From: Lachnospiraceae bacterium
Lineage (GTDB): Bacteria; Bacillota; Clostridia; Lachnospirales; Lachnospiraceae
Direction: 5' to 3'
DNA length: 64,000 bases
Assembly: GCA_024687205.1 (NCBI GenBank)
Contig: JAILES010000094.1
Span: forward strand, 1-64,000
The position numbers and the translations under genes were made by a program. Shown here piece after piece: positions 43,103-52,000 of the stretch. The notes under the pieces were generated by a model. That model was not told where the DNA came from, made no database searches, and was given only the letters and a program-made list of their open reading frames with translations. How positions within the stretch are numbered: the stretch's first letter is position 1; every line of letters begins with the position of its first letter.

Positions 43103-43561
43103 ATGCTTGAAACAGGAACAAAGGCACCGGATTTTAAACTTCCGGACCAGAACGGTGAGATGCACAGTTTATCGGAGTACAGGGGAAAGAAAGTGATACT
43201 GTATTTCTATCCGAAGGATAATACTTCCGGCTGTACTAAACAGGCTTGCGGTTTCGCCGAGAGGTATCCGCAGATCCGCGATAAGGGAGCTGTAGTTCTT
43301 GGGGTCAGCAAGGATTCGGTCGCATCGCATAAGAAATTTGAAGAGAATTACGGATTACCGTTTACACTTCTTTCGGATACCGAGTTATCGGTTATCAAGG
43401 CATACGATGTGTGGAAGGAAAAGAAGAATTACGGAAAAGTCACAATGGGTGTAGTAAGGACAACATATCTGATCGATGAGAAGGGTGTCATAGTTAAGGC
43501 AATGGACAAGGTAAAAGCAGCTGACAATCCGCAGGAGATGCTGGAAGAGCTGAAGAAATAG
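43103..43561 (+). CDS. bcp: Thioredoxin-dependent thiol peroxidase (BCP type)
   Basis: A 152-residue atypical 2-Cys peroxiredoxin. The peroxidatic Cys44 is in TSGCTKQACGF with a resolving Cys49, the spacing found in BCP/PrxQ. It reduces peroxides with thioredoxin. AGGAGGA lies 8 nt before the ATG. It adds to the gpx, nitroreductase and sirtuin genes nearby, so this region appears enriched for redox defence. The preceding SRAP gene ends 12 nt upstream. Confidence 0.95.
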   Translation: MLETGTKAPDFKLPDQNGEMHSLSEYRGKKVILYFYPKDNTSGCTKQACGFAERYPQIRDKGAVVLGVSKDSVASHKKFEENYGLPFTLLSDTELSVIKAYDVWKEKKNYGKVTMGVVRTTYLIDEKGVIVKAMDKVKAADNPQEMLEELKK

Positions 43562-43574
43562 GAGAAGGAATTTC

Positions 43575-44234
43575 ATGGATATTAAAGAAGCCATAAAGGA
43601 AAGACATTCCGTAAGACAGTATAAAGATATCCCGATAGGGGAGGATGAGCGAAAGAAGCTGGCTTCACTCATTGAACAGTGCAATGCCGAAAGTGGATTG
43701 AGTATACAGCTGGTTTGTGATGATACCCAGTGCTTTGATACATTTTTGGCACACTACGGAAAGTTCAGCAATGCAAAAAACTACATTGCAATGGTTGGAA
43801 AGAAATCATTGGCGGATTTGGATGAACGCTGCGGTTATTTTGGACAGAGGCTTGTTCTGGAAGCGCAGATGATGGGACTGAACAGCTGCTGGGTAGCAGG
43901 TACATACAGTAAAGGGAAATGTAAAGCTAATATTGCATCGGATGAAAGGATCGTCTGTGTTATCGCGATAGGATATGGTGAGAACAATGGTAGTGAACAC
44001 AGATCAAAAGCTGTAGAAAAACTGTGTGACATAGCCGAAGCTGATATGCCCGATTGGTTCAAAACCGGTGTTGAGGCTGCCATGATGGCTCCGACAGCAC
44101 TAAACCAGCAGAAATTCACGATCACATTGGATGGAGATAAAGCACTTATTACCGCTAAAGCAGGTCCTATGACTAAGATAGATCTCGGGATAGTGAAGTA
44201 CAACTTTGAGGCAGCATCAGGGCATAAGTGCTGA
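43575..44234 (+). CDS. Nitroreductase-family protein
   Basis: A 219-residue nitroreductase-family protein starting IKEAIKERHSVRQYKDIPIG, where RHSVRQY is the flavin-phosphate loop. The late VEAAMMAPTALNQQKFTITLDGD matches the second family motif. It differs clearly from the shorter nitroreductase at 39346 and is closer to the clostridial NfrA-like group. It begins 13 nt after bcp. Substrate is unknown. Confidence 0.85.
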   Translation: MDIKEAIKERHSVRQYKDIPIGEDERKKLASLIEQCNAESGLSIQLVCDDTQCFDTFLAHYGKFSNAKNYIAMVGKKSLADLDERCGYFGQRLVLEAQMMGLNSCWVAGTYSKGKCKANIASDERIVCVIAIGYGENNGSEHRSKAVEKLCDIAEADMPDWFKTGVEAAMMAPTALNQQKFTITLDGDKALITAKAGPMTKIDLGIVKYNFEAASGHKC

Positions 44235-44278
44235 CGTAGAAACGTAAGTGAAAGAGTGAGAAGGATCAGAGAAGAGAG

Positions 44279-45046
44279 ATGGGGCAGAAAAAAGAAGCGG
44301 TCTTGGACATGAAGAACGAAGTATTTGCTTACATAAAGAAGAAGTATAAGGTGCTGCCGGAATACCCCTGGAGGAAGTACGACAGCAATGCAGTTTTCAG
44401 GCATCTAGATAATAAGAAGTGGTTTGCACTTGTGATGGATGTTGCAGCTGATAAGCTGGGGCAACATTCATCGAAAAGTGTAGCTGTTATCAATCTGAAG
44501 ATAGATGATCCTTTCTTTCGGGACATGCTTATACAGCAGAAAGGTATCCTTCATGCCTACCATATGAACAAACAGCATTGGATCACTGTTTTACTTGATG
44601 AGACTGTACCGAAGGATACGGTGTATAACCTGATCGATACGAGTTTTATGGCAACGGCATCAGCAAAGAAGAAGCAGAAGATACGTTCGCCGAAGGAGTG
44701 GATAATACCGTCGAATCCGAAATATTATGATGTCATTCATGCTTTTGATAATACAGACGAAATTGATTGGAAGCAGGGTGCCGGGATAAAGACCGGAGAT
44801 ACTGTTTTCTTGTATGTCGGGTCGCCGATATCTGCAATACTTTATAAGTGTAAGGTGACAAAGACGGACATACCGTATCATTATGAGGATGAAAATCTGA
44901 CTATCAAGGCACTGATGAAGATAAAACTGCTGAAGCGATATAAACCGGATCAGTTCACCTTTGAAGTGCTTAAGGAAGAATACGGTATATTTGCGATCAG
45001 AGGACCGCGTGGAATAACGAACAGCCTGAGTGAGGCGTTGAAGTAG
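44279..45046 (+). CDS. YjbR-domain protein with EVE-like C-terminus
   Basis: A 255-residue two-domain protein. Residues 10-125 are the MmcQ/YjbR fold (VFAYIKKKYKVLPEYPW, with the KWFALVMDV and HWITVLLDE strands). The C-terminal 110 residues, starting WIIPSNPKYYDVIHAF and TGDTVFLYVGSPISAILYKC, resemble an EVE/PUA-like domain that can bind modified bases. Such a fusion hints at DNA or RNA modification sensing, but the EVE-like call is weak. An ATG at 44309 might also serve as start. It lies 6 nt before an ATPase gene. Confidence 0.6.
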   Translation: MGQKKEAVLDMKNEVFAYIKKKYKVLPEYPWRKYDSNAVFRHLDNKKWFALVMDVAADKLGQHSSKSVAVINLKIDDPFFRDMLIQQKGILHAYHMNKQHWITVLLDETVPKDTVYNLIDTSFMATASAKKKQKIRSPKEWIIPSNPKYYDVIHAFDNTDEIDWKQGAGIKTGDTVFLYVGSPISAILYKCKVTKTDIPYHYEDENLTIKALMKIKLLKRYKPDQFTFEVLKEEYGIFAIRGPRGITNSLSEALK

Positions 45047-45052
45047 ATTAAA

Positions 45053-45769
45053 ATGGAGTTGCATATAAAGGGAATAAGCATAGACTGGGATAAGATCGGC
45101 AGAGGGAGTTATCTGAGAGATATTCCCTCTGTTTCAGCTGTAAAAGAACTCTCTTTTCATAAACCGATCACCTTCTTTGTCGGAGAAAACGGGAGCGGAA
45201 AATCCACGATGCTGGAAGCGATTGCTGTAGCATTTGGTTTTAATCCGGAAGGAGGAACGAAGAACTACAGCTTCTCCACATATGATTCCCATTCGGAGCT
45301 GTGCAATGCCATGCGTCTGATAAGAGGATATAGTAAGCCGGCGTGGGGGTATTTTTTTCGTGCGGAGAGTTTTTATAATGTGGCTACAGCTGAGGATGAG
45401 TACAGCAGAGGACCCGGCGGGGTGCCACAGCATTTTCACGCGAAATCCCACGGTGAGAGCTTTCTGGCTATGGCACAGAATAATTTCAAAGGGAATGGCA
45501 TATATCTGCTGGACGAGCCGGAAGCTGCGCTGTCTCCTCAAAGACAGCTGACTCTGTTATTGGAGATCGTCAGATGCGCCGGAGCCGGATCACAGTTTAT
45601 CATTGTGACACATTCACCGATCCTCCTGGGAATACCTGATGCTGAGATATTAAGCTTTGATGATGGTGCGATCCACAGCTGTAGCTATGAAGAGACAGAA
45701 AGCTATCAGGTAACGGAGATGTTTATCAATAACAGGGAGCAGATTTTGAAAAGGTTGCTGGAAAACTGA
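45053..45769 (+). CDS. Small ABC-type AAA ATPase
   Basis: A 238-residue ATPase of the RecF/SMC-like 'AAA_23/AAA_21' type. Walker A GENGSGKS is at residues 44-51; Walker B YLLDEPEAAL at about 150-160 with the H-loop in THSPILLG. There is no ABC signature domain insertion or coiled coil, unlike SbcC or RecN. Related proteins occur in phage defence (for example PrrC-, OLD-like) but also as housekeeping ATPases. The upstream YjbR-EVE-like gene is 6 nt away, so the two may work together. Confidence 0.75.
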   Translation: MELHIKGISIDWDKIGRGSYLRDIPSVSAVKELSFHKPITFFVGENGSGKSTMLEAIAVAFGFNPEGGTKNYSFSTYDSHSELCNAMRLIRGYSKPAWGYFFRAESFYNVATAEDEYSRGPGGVPQHFHAKSHGESFLAMAQNNFKGNGIYLLDEPEAALSPQRQLTLLLEIVRCAGAGSQFIIVTHSPILLGIPDAEILSFDDGAIHSCSYEETESYQVTEMFINNREQILKRLLEN

Positions 45770-45774
45770 TCTCC

Positions 45775-46272
45775 TCAGTACCGTGTAAATTCAACCGCTA
45801 CAGGCCAGAGTATCATCAGCAGCACGGGCATAAGTACATCCCAGACTGTAGCCGAGCCGTGAACTCCGAAGGATATCAGCAGACGGAAAGCTACAACAAA
45901 AGCTGTTGTGATAAGGCAGGGTTTTAAGATCTTTTTAATACGGAATATAGTCAGCTGCATTCTGTTTACCGGAAGGTATTTTGTGAGTTCCACGATATTC
46001 CTTACCTTATTAGTCAGTGGTTCGGTAAAGGTCGCGTACTTTGATGCGTAAGTGAATATTCCCATTGCAAAGAGCAGGCATCCGTAAAATGCCACCTTAA
46101 GATATCCGTCATCGTATTCCAGACAGGGTATTATATTCAGAAGAAACGATACAACTATCAGGAATCCTGCCACAAAATTCAGCAATACATGATTCGGAAA
46201 ATAAGTGGTCTCCTCTTTATAAAAAGCTGCGAGCCGTTCCTGCTGTTTTTTATCTTCTTTAAATGCTTTCAT
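45775..46272 (-). CDS. Integral membrane protein of ABC operon
   Basis: A 165-residue protein with about four hydrophobic spans (roughly 29-48, 60-76, 105-125, 135-160). It overlaps the ATPase gene by 14 nt and is the last gene of the operon, so it is probably part of its permease. It ends 5 nt before the convergent ATPase gene. The family is not recognised. Confidence 0.6.
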   Translation of the reverse strand: MKAFKEDKKQQERLAAFYKEETTYFPNHVLLNFVAGFLIVVSFLLNIIPCLEYDDGYLKVAFYGCLLFAMGIFTYASKYATFTEPLTNKVRNIVELTKYLPVNRMQLTIFRIKKILKPCLITTAFVVAFRLLISFGVHGSATVWDVLMPVLLMILWPVAVEFTRY

Positions 46273-46909
46273 TGAATCCTCCTAATCTGCCTTCTTTCAT
46301 GATGGCTACATAGTCTGTGTTCTTTTCTATCTCTGTCATATTGTGGCTGCTCATCAGCACCGTGATGTTTTTCTCCGCCAGCAGTTTCCTGAGTACGTTG
46401 AAAAACTCTATCCTGTATACCGGATCAAGTCCCGCAGTAGCCTCATCCAGGAGAAAAAACCTTGATCCGTGTGCTATCGCAAAGGCCAGTTGCATTTTTA
46501 TTTTTTCGCCTCTGGACATCTTCATATAGGTATGGCTTTCGGCGATATCCATGGACTTCAGTGTTTCCTTATAAAGTTCCATATCAAACTTGTCGTAGAA
46601 GCCCCCGAGGAGTTCACCGTTCTGCTTTGCGGAGCGTTCCTCGAAAAATCTGTTGTCCTCGGATACAAAGCCTATGGCGTTCATAAGTTCTTTGTGCCTG
46701 CCGTTTATGTCCTCACCTTCAAAGAGTATCCTGCCGGTATAGAGTTTCTTTTCGCTTAAGATATATTTCATAAGTGTGCTCTTGCCTGATCCGTTCTCTC
46801 CGGCAATGGCATATATGAAGCCGGGTTCAAGCGAAAAGCATACATCCTTTAGTGCGAAGTTTTTGCTTTTTCCGCAGACGTTTTCAAATTTAAGACAAAT
46901 ATCACTCAT
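46259..46909 (-). CDS. ABC transporter ATPase (operon's second)
   Basis: A 216-residue ABC ATPase, with Walker A GENGSGKST at about residues 32-40, the signature MSRGEKIKMQLA, and Walker B FFLLDEATAGLDP. It is similar to YtrB/YhaQ-type exporters. GGAGG lies 6 nt before ATG 46909; the longer N-terminal extension to 46981 has no ribosome site. It follows the GntR gene in the operon; the permease partner at 45775 overlaps it. Confidence 0.9.
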   Translation of the reverse strand: MSDICLKFENVCGKSKNFALKDVCFSLEPGFIYAIAGENGSGKSTLMKYILSEKKLYTGRILFEGEDINGRHKELMNAIGFVSEDNRFFEERSAKQNGELLGGFYDKFDMELYKETLKSMDIAESHTYMKMSRGEKIKMQLAFAIAHGSRFFLLDEATAGLDPVYRIEFFNVLRKLLAEKNITVLMSSHNMTEIEKNTDYVAIMKEGRLGGFNESI

Positions 46910-46919
46910 CATTTTCCTC

Positions 46920-47297
46920 CTATATCGTATCGTAAAGAGCATCAGCCATTTCCAGAAAGTCTTCTTTGGAAATACCGGCATGCTTTACGTCACTGACTAT
47001 TTCACCTAAACGTTTCTCTATCATCACCAGCTGTTTTTCTTTCAGGTAGTCCGTGTTGTATTCACAGACATAAAATCCTTTTCCTGCGACTGAACGGATC
47101 AGGCCTTCTTTTTCAAGTTCTTCATAGGCACGCTTGGTTGTGATCACGCTTACAGCCAGATCAGCTGCGAGATTCCTTATTGAAGGAAGTGCTTCACCGG
47201 CTTTCAGCTCACCGCTGACTATTGCGTTCTTCAGCTGGTTGACTATCTGTTCGTATATGGCCAGGGTTCCCTGGGGCATCAGGTCTATCTTCAGCAT
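46920..47297 (-). CDS. GntR-family (YtrA-type) regulator
   Basis: A 125-residue GntR-type winged-helix regulator of the short YtrA subfamily, which lacks a large effector domain. The HTH is LPSIRNLAADLAVSVITTKRAYEELEKEGLI and a helical tail follows. It lies inside the ABC operon, overlapping the permease gene upstream by 7 nt, and most likely represses the operon by binding the palindrome at 48855-48878. The YtrA group controls envelope-stress or lantibiotic-response exporters. Confidence 0.9.
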   Translation of the reverse strand: MLKIDLMPQGTLAIYEQIVNQLKNAIVSGELKAGEALPSIRNLAADLAVSVITTKRAYEELEKEGLIRSVAGKGFYVCEYNTDYLKEKQLVMIEKRLGEIVSDVKHAGISKEDFLEMADALYDTI

Positions 47298-47974
47298 CTG
47301 TAATAATCCTCCTCACTCAAAGCTCCCGTTTTGATGTCCTTATCTATTTCCTTCACGAGTTTGATGAACATAGGCAGTTCAATTATCAGCAGGAATATAA
47401 AGGAACCGATGATAAAAATGTAATCTTCTTTTGTCAGCTTGCTTGCAGGCAGCGCAAACTGTACATACATTGATATGAACATCGCAGGTTTTAAAATGAC
47501 TGCCCGCATAAACTCGGTCTTTCCGTCGTGAACATTACTGAGAAAGCTGTACATGATACCGCAGACCATTATGTACATCAGTGACCAGATGCTGACTCCG
47601 TTTATCAGGTAGAGAACGGCACACATGATCAGGATCAGTACTGTATGCAGAAGGCTGCGGAAGAGGTATGCATTCTTAAGATATAAGGAGCGCTCCTCAG
47701 CCGACATCGGGCAGAGATAATACATCCGTGAAAGCCTGAGAGGATGTTTTATCTGCGATACCCATATGAATATCAATGTGAGGAACAGGACCGTATCACG
47801 TAATGCATCTGTCCATATATAAAACGTTCCCTGTCTCATGATCCCTCTTGCGATGATGATCAGCTGAAGTATGATCGGATAGATCGCCAGGTCTCCTACA
47901 CCGGGTGAGGTAAAATTGTTTATCTTCGTGTTCTTTCCGGTCATTATATAATCGTTAAAAAGTTTCCTGATCAT
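47291..47974 (-). CDS. ABC-2-type permease-like membrane protein
   Basis: A 227-residue protein with about six membrane spans and no ATP motif. It overlaps the ATPase 1 gene by 4 nt and the GntR gene by 7 nt, which fits an ABC permease encoded between its partners. The sequence is not close to a characterised permease, so the call rests on topology and position. Confidence 0.6.
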   Translation of the reverse strand: MIRKLFNDYIMTGKNTKINNFTSPGVGDLAIYPIILQLIIIARGIMRQGTFYIWTDALRDTVLFLTLIFIWVSQIKHPLRLSRMYYLCPMSAEERSLYLKNAYLFRSLLHTVLILIMCAVLYLINGVSIWSLMYIMVCGIMYSFLSNVHDGKTEFMRAVILKPAMFISMYVQFALPASKLTKEDYIFIIGSFIFLLIIELPMFIKLVKEIDKDIKTGALSEEDYYRC

Positions 47975-48816
47975 TTTTCTCCTTCTTTCTTACTGTATAA
48001 ATACATAAATTCTTCAATGGTAGGTGCAGCGTTCTTAAGTTCTTCCGGATAATTTCTTTTTCCTTTTACCAGTGCCCTGGAAGAGTATTTGCCTTCTTCG
48101 ATGCCGAGAACATATTCCTTATTCAGGTTCTTCAGCAGATATGCTTCTCCGGTAAGTATACGGTAGTGATCCCTGAAACTCTCCATGTCACCGGTAAATA
48201 CCATGCTGCCCTTATCCAGGAAGATCAGCTCATCAGCCATGCGGTCCAGGTCATCGGTAAGATGTGTTGCCAGAAGTACCGAGTGCCTGCCGTCTGCTAT
48301 AAACTCCCGCAGGATCTTCCAGAAGTCCTCCCGGAACTCCGGATCAAAGTTGGCTGTGGGTTCGTCGAGTAGCAGATACTTTGGTCTGATGCTTAAGGCA
48401 AAAGCAAACTGGCATTTGAGCTTCTCGCCTTTTGACAGGTCCTTAAAGTGCTTCCTGCCGGCTATACGGAACTGGCTCAGGTATTTGATGTAGCTCTCGT
48501 TTTCATATGCTTCATAGAAGCTTCCGAAGTGTCTGCCGTTATCTTCGGGTGAAAGCTGCGGCATGAACAGTTCGTCAACAATCACGCAGCCGAAGAGTTT
48601 TCTTATGTTCTTCTCATCTTTCGTATAATCCATATCGTCGGTTCTGATCTCTCCCTCGTCAGGTCTGAGAAGTCCAAGAAGCAGATTCAGCAAAGTGGTC
48701 TTTCCGGCTCCGTTCCTTCCCACCAGCCCGCATATGCAGCCTTCAGGTATATGGAAACTTATGTCTTTAAGTTCAAATTTTCCGAGTTTCTTATAAACTC
48801 CCGTAAACTCTATCAT
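47971..48816 (-). CDS. ABC transporter ATPase (operon's first)
   Basis: A 281-residue ABC ATPase with Walker A GRNGAGKTT at about residues 33-41, the degenerate signature LSKGEKLKCQFA, and Walker B LLLDEPTANFDP. The C-terminal 70 residues extend beyond a standard nucleotide-binding domain. ATG at 48816 is preferred over the upstream frame to 48897, which lacks a ribosome site and lies in the promoter. It is the operon's first gene and sits directly under the GntR operator. Confidence 0.9.
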   Translation of the reverse strand: MIEFTGVYKKLGKFELKDISFHIPEGCICGLVGRNGAGKTTLLNLLLGLLRPDEGEIRTDDMDYTKDEKNIRKLFGCVIVDELFMPQLSPEDNGRHFGSFYEAYENESYIKYLSQFRIAGRKHFKDLSKGEKLKCQFAFALSIRPKYLLLDEPTANFDPEFREDFWKILREFIADGRHSVLLATHLTDDLDRMADELIFLDKGSMVFTGDMESFRDHYRILTGEAYLLKNLNKEYVLGIEEGKYSSRALVKGKRNYPEELKNAAPTIEEFMYLYSKKEGEK

Positions 48817-48854
48817 AATTACCTCTTTTTTAACTGTGTATATACTGTCTATCA

Positions 48855-48897
48855 ACTGTATATATGCGAATATACAGTATAAGTTTTTGTTTGTCAA
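48855..48897 (-). promoter_or_regulatory. GntR-type operator overlapping an ideal promoter
   Basis: On the minus strand TTGACA (48897-48892) and TATATT (48874-48869) are 17 nt apart. ACTGTATAT-N6-ATATACAGT (48855-48878), a perfect 9-bp inverted repeat, covers the -10 box. A further ACTGT half site lies at about 48833. This is a typical YtrA-style repression site. Confidence 0.75.
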
Positions 48898-48941
48898 GTA
48901 CTTTTCACAGATTTTTCACAAATTCCAAAATGCCCGATTTC

Positions 48942-48970
48942 TTGCTACTTTCGCCAAATTATGGTAAAAT
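48942..48970 (+). promoter_or_regulatory. Promoter of the RND-DHH-TIR operon
   Basis: TTGCTA (48942-48947) and TAAAAT (48965-48970) are 17 nt apart, and TGG just before the -10 gives an extended -10. The transcript would have a leader of about 105 nt before the RND start. Confidence 0.6.
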
Positions 48971-49083
48971 ACTGTCTTTGCATGGACAGCGAAGATTACG
49001 AAACATATCAAATTTGTAAAGGAGTACAGGAGTACTAAACGAAGATACACTAATACAGAAGTAAAACTCTTGAAATACAGATA

Positions 49084-52000
49084 ATGGAAAAATTCAGTGT
49101 AAAAAGACCTTTCACCGTTCTCGTGGGTGTGATAATAGCCGTTGTACTCGGCTTTGTCAGCATGAGCAACATGCAGCTCGATCTGCTGCCTGATATATCA
49201 TTACCTTACCTGATGGTGCTCACTACATATCCGGGTGCCAGCTCGGAAAAGATAGAAACAGAGATATGCGAGCCCATGGAAGCGGCCCTGGGTACGATCA
49301 ACGGTATTAAAAATGTTTTCAGTGTTTGTAATGAAAACTATGGCATGGTCCAGCTGGAATTTGTGGATGACACGGATCTGGACAGCGCCATGGTCAAGGT
49401 TTCCAGCGCTTTAAACACGTTGCAGCCTTATCTGCCGGAGGATGCCGGCACCCCTTCCATAATAGAGATCAGCACCGACATGGTGGCCAGCGTCTATCTG
49501 GCAGTCAGTATGGAAGGCATGGAGATGGAAGAACTCTCCCAGTTCGTTCGTGATGATATCACTCCCCAGTATGAAAAACAGAATGGTGTGGCTTCGGTTA
49601 CCACTCTCGGTCTTGTTGACAAGAGTGTTGAGGTCAGGCTTAACGAGAAGAAGATAGACGAGCTGAACGGCCGTATACTTGCTACCGTAGAAGATGCATT
49701 CGATGATGCAAAAGAGCAGCTGGATGATGCAAAGCAGCAGCTGGAAGATTCACAGGAATCCCTGGATGAGAATAAGAAAAAACTGGAAGATTCAAAGAAG
49801 GATCTGGCAGACGGAATGAAGGAACTCATAGATTCTCAGCAGGAGCTCGAAGACGGAAAGAAGGAACTTGCCGAAAACAAGCAGAAGTGGGAAGACTCCA
49901 AACGCGACATGGAAAAAGCCGAGCAGGAGCTCGAGGATAAGAAAAAGGAATCCAATGAAAAGCTTGCGGATCTCAGCTATCAGGTAGATCAGGCTTCGGC
50001 ATCTCTTGCAGCCTTAAAGACTCAGCTTTCCCAGAGTGAGGCGACCATTCCGGCATATAAAAAAGGTATAAAGCAGATAGATGAGGGTATAGCCAAGATA
50101 GATGAGGGCATCGCACAGATCGACGATGGTATCAAACAGATAGATGAGGGCATAGCCAAGATAAACGAAGGCTTAAAGGCCATAGAAGAATTAGAGGGGC
50201 AAGGTGTTACTGCCGATACCATAGGCGGGATCATATCCGGAATTGAAGGCGGTATATCCATGACAGAGGCCCAGATAGCCGCACTAGATCCCAATGCTGC
50301 CGATTACCAGCAGCAGCTGGCAGGCCTCAATGCACAGCTTGCAAAGATGAAGGAACAGCTGGCCCAGATGCAGCAGGCAAAAGCACTGCTGGATCAGAAG
50401 AGCGGCCTGGAAAGCCAGAAGAAGGAACTGGAAAGCCAGAAAGCCGGTCTGGAGGAACAGAAGAAACAGCTGGAAGAACAGAAGAAAGGCCTCAACGACC
50501 AGAAGGCATCTCTCGAAGCACAGAAAACACAGGCCGAGGCTACGGTCAAAGGTCTGAAAAAAGCCGTGAAAGAGATGGAAGGCCAGGTAGAGGAAGCTTA
50601 TAAAGAGCTTGAAAAAGGCAAGCTCGAAGCAGCTACGGCTCTGGGAAGTGCGGATGCACAGCTTTCGATAGGCAAGAGCCAGCTGGACAGCGCCAAGTCA
50701 CAGTTTGACGCGGCTGAGGATCAGCTTGAGACTGCCCAGGAACAGATCGATAACGGCTGGGACAGCATAGAAGACGGGCAGAAGCAGATAAAGGACGGCC
50801 TTGAGCAGATCGAAGACGGACAGAAGAAGATAGACGACGGCTGGAACGATTATGAAGACGGAGTAAGGAAGTTTGAGAAGCAGAAGGCGGAAGCAAAGAA
50901 AAGTGCAAATGCGGATAAGCTGCTGACATTGGATACTCTTTCCGGACTTATATATGCGCAGAATTTTGAAATGCCTGCGGGTTATGTTGATGACAGGGCT
51001 GACAGTTCCTGGCTGGTAAAGATAGGTCAGAACTATGAAGATGTTTCCGAACTCAATGATATAGTTCTCACCAATATCAATAAGGTAGGAGATATCAAAC
51101 TCGGTGACGTGGCAGATATCGTAGTGATAGATAATGCCGATGAAAGCTATGTAAGACTCGGAAACAATAAAGCAGTCATACTTTCCGTATTTAAGAGCAG
51201 TACAACCGGAACCAACGATCTGTCCAAGACCATCGAGGCGGCATCCGAAGAACTGAAGGCTGCTCATCCGGGACTGCAGGTGACAACCCTTGTGGACATG
51301 GGTGATTATATCGACCTGATAGTAAACAGCGTGCTTACCTCTATGGCGATAGGTGCCCTGCTTGCAGTAGTGGTACTTGCCATTTTCTTAAAGGATGTAA
51401 AACCTACACTGGTGGTAGCGATAAGCATACCTGTTTCGGTCCTCACGGCTATCATGTGTATGTATTTCTCGGGCATATCGCTGAACATGCTCTCACTTTC
51501 AGGTCTTGCTCTCGGTATAGGTATGCTCGTGGATAACTCCATAGTGGTAATGGAAAACATATACCGGCTGCGGGGCTACGGTATAGAAGCGCCGCGTGCA
51601 GCCGTACAGGGAACAAAACAGGTTGCGGGTTCCATCATAGCATCAACACTTACAACGGTATGTGTGTTCCTGCCTATGATATTTACAACAGGTATGGTGC
51701 GTGATCTGATAGCACCCATGTGTCTGACCATAGTATTCTGTCTGATGGCTTCACTGCTGATAGCGATGACGGTAGTGCCTGCTTCGGCTTCCACACTGCT
51801 CAGAAATGCGAAGCCCAAGGAACATCCTCTGTTTGACAGGGTGATGGTACTCTATGAAAAGATGCTCCGCTTCTGTCTCAAAGTAAAGATAGTGCCGCTG
51901 GCCATTGCCCTGGGACTGCTGATATTCTCGGGGATAATGATAGTCCGCATGGGTATAGTCGTCATCCCCGAAATGACAATGAGCCAGATGCAGGCAGATA

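Noticed and set aside
49690..50910. Repeats inside the RND gene might be a CRISPR or tandem DNA array.
   Set aside because: They lie in one open frame, encode heptads, and no constant repeat-spacer structure is present.
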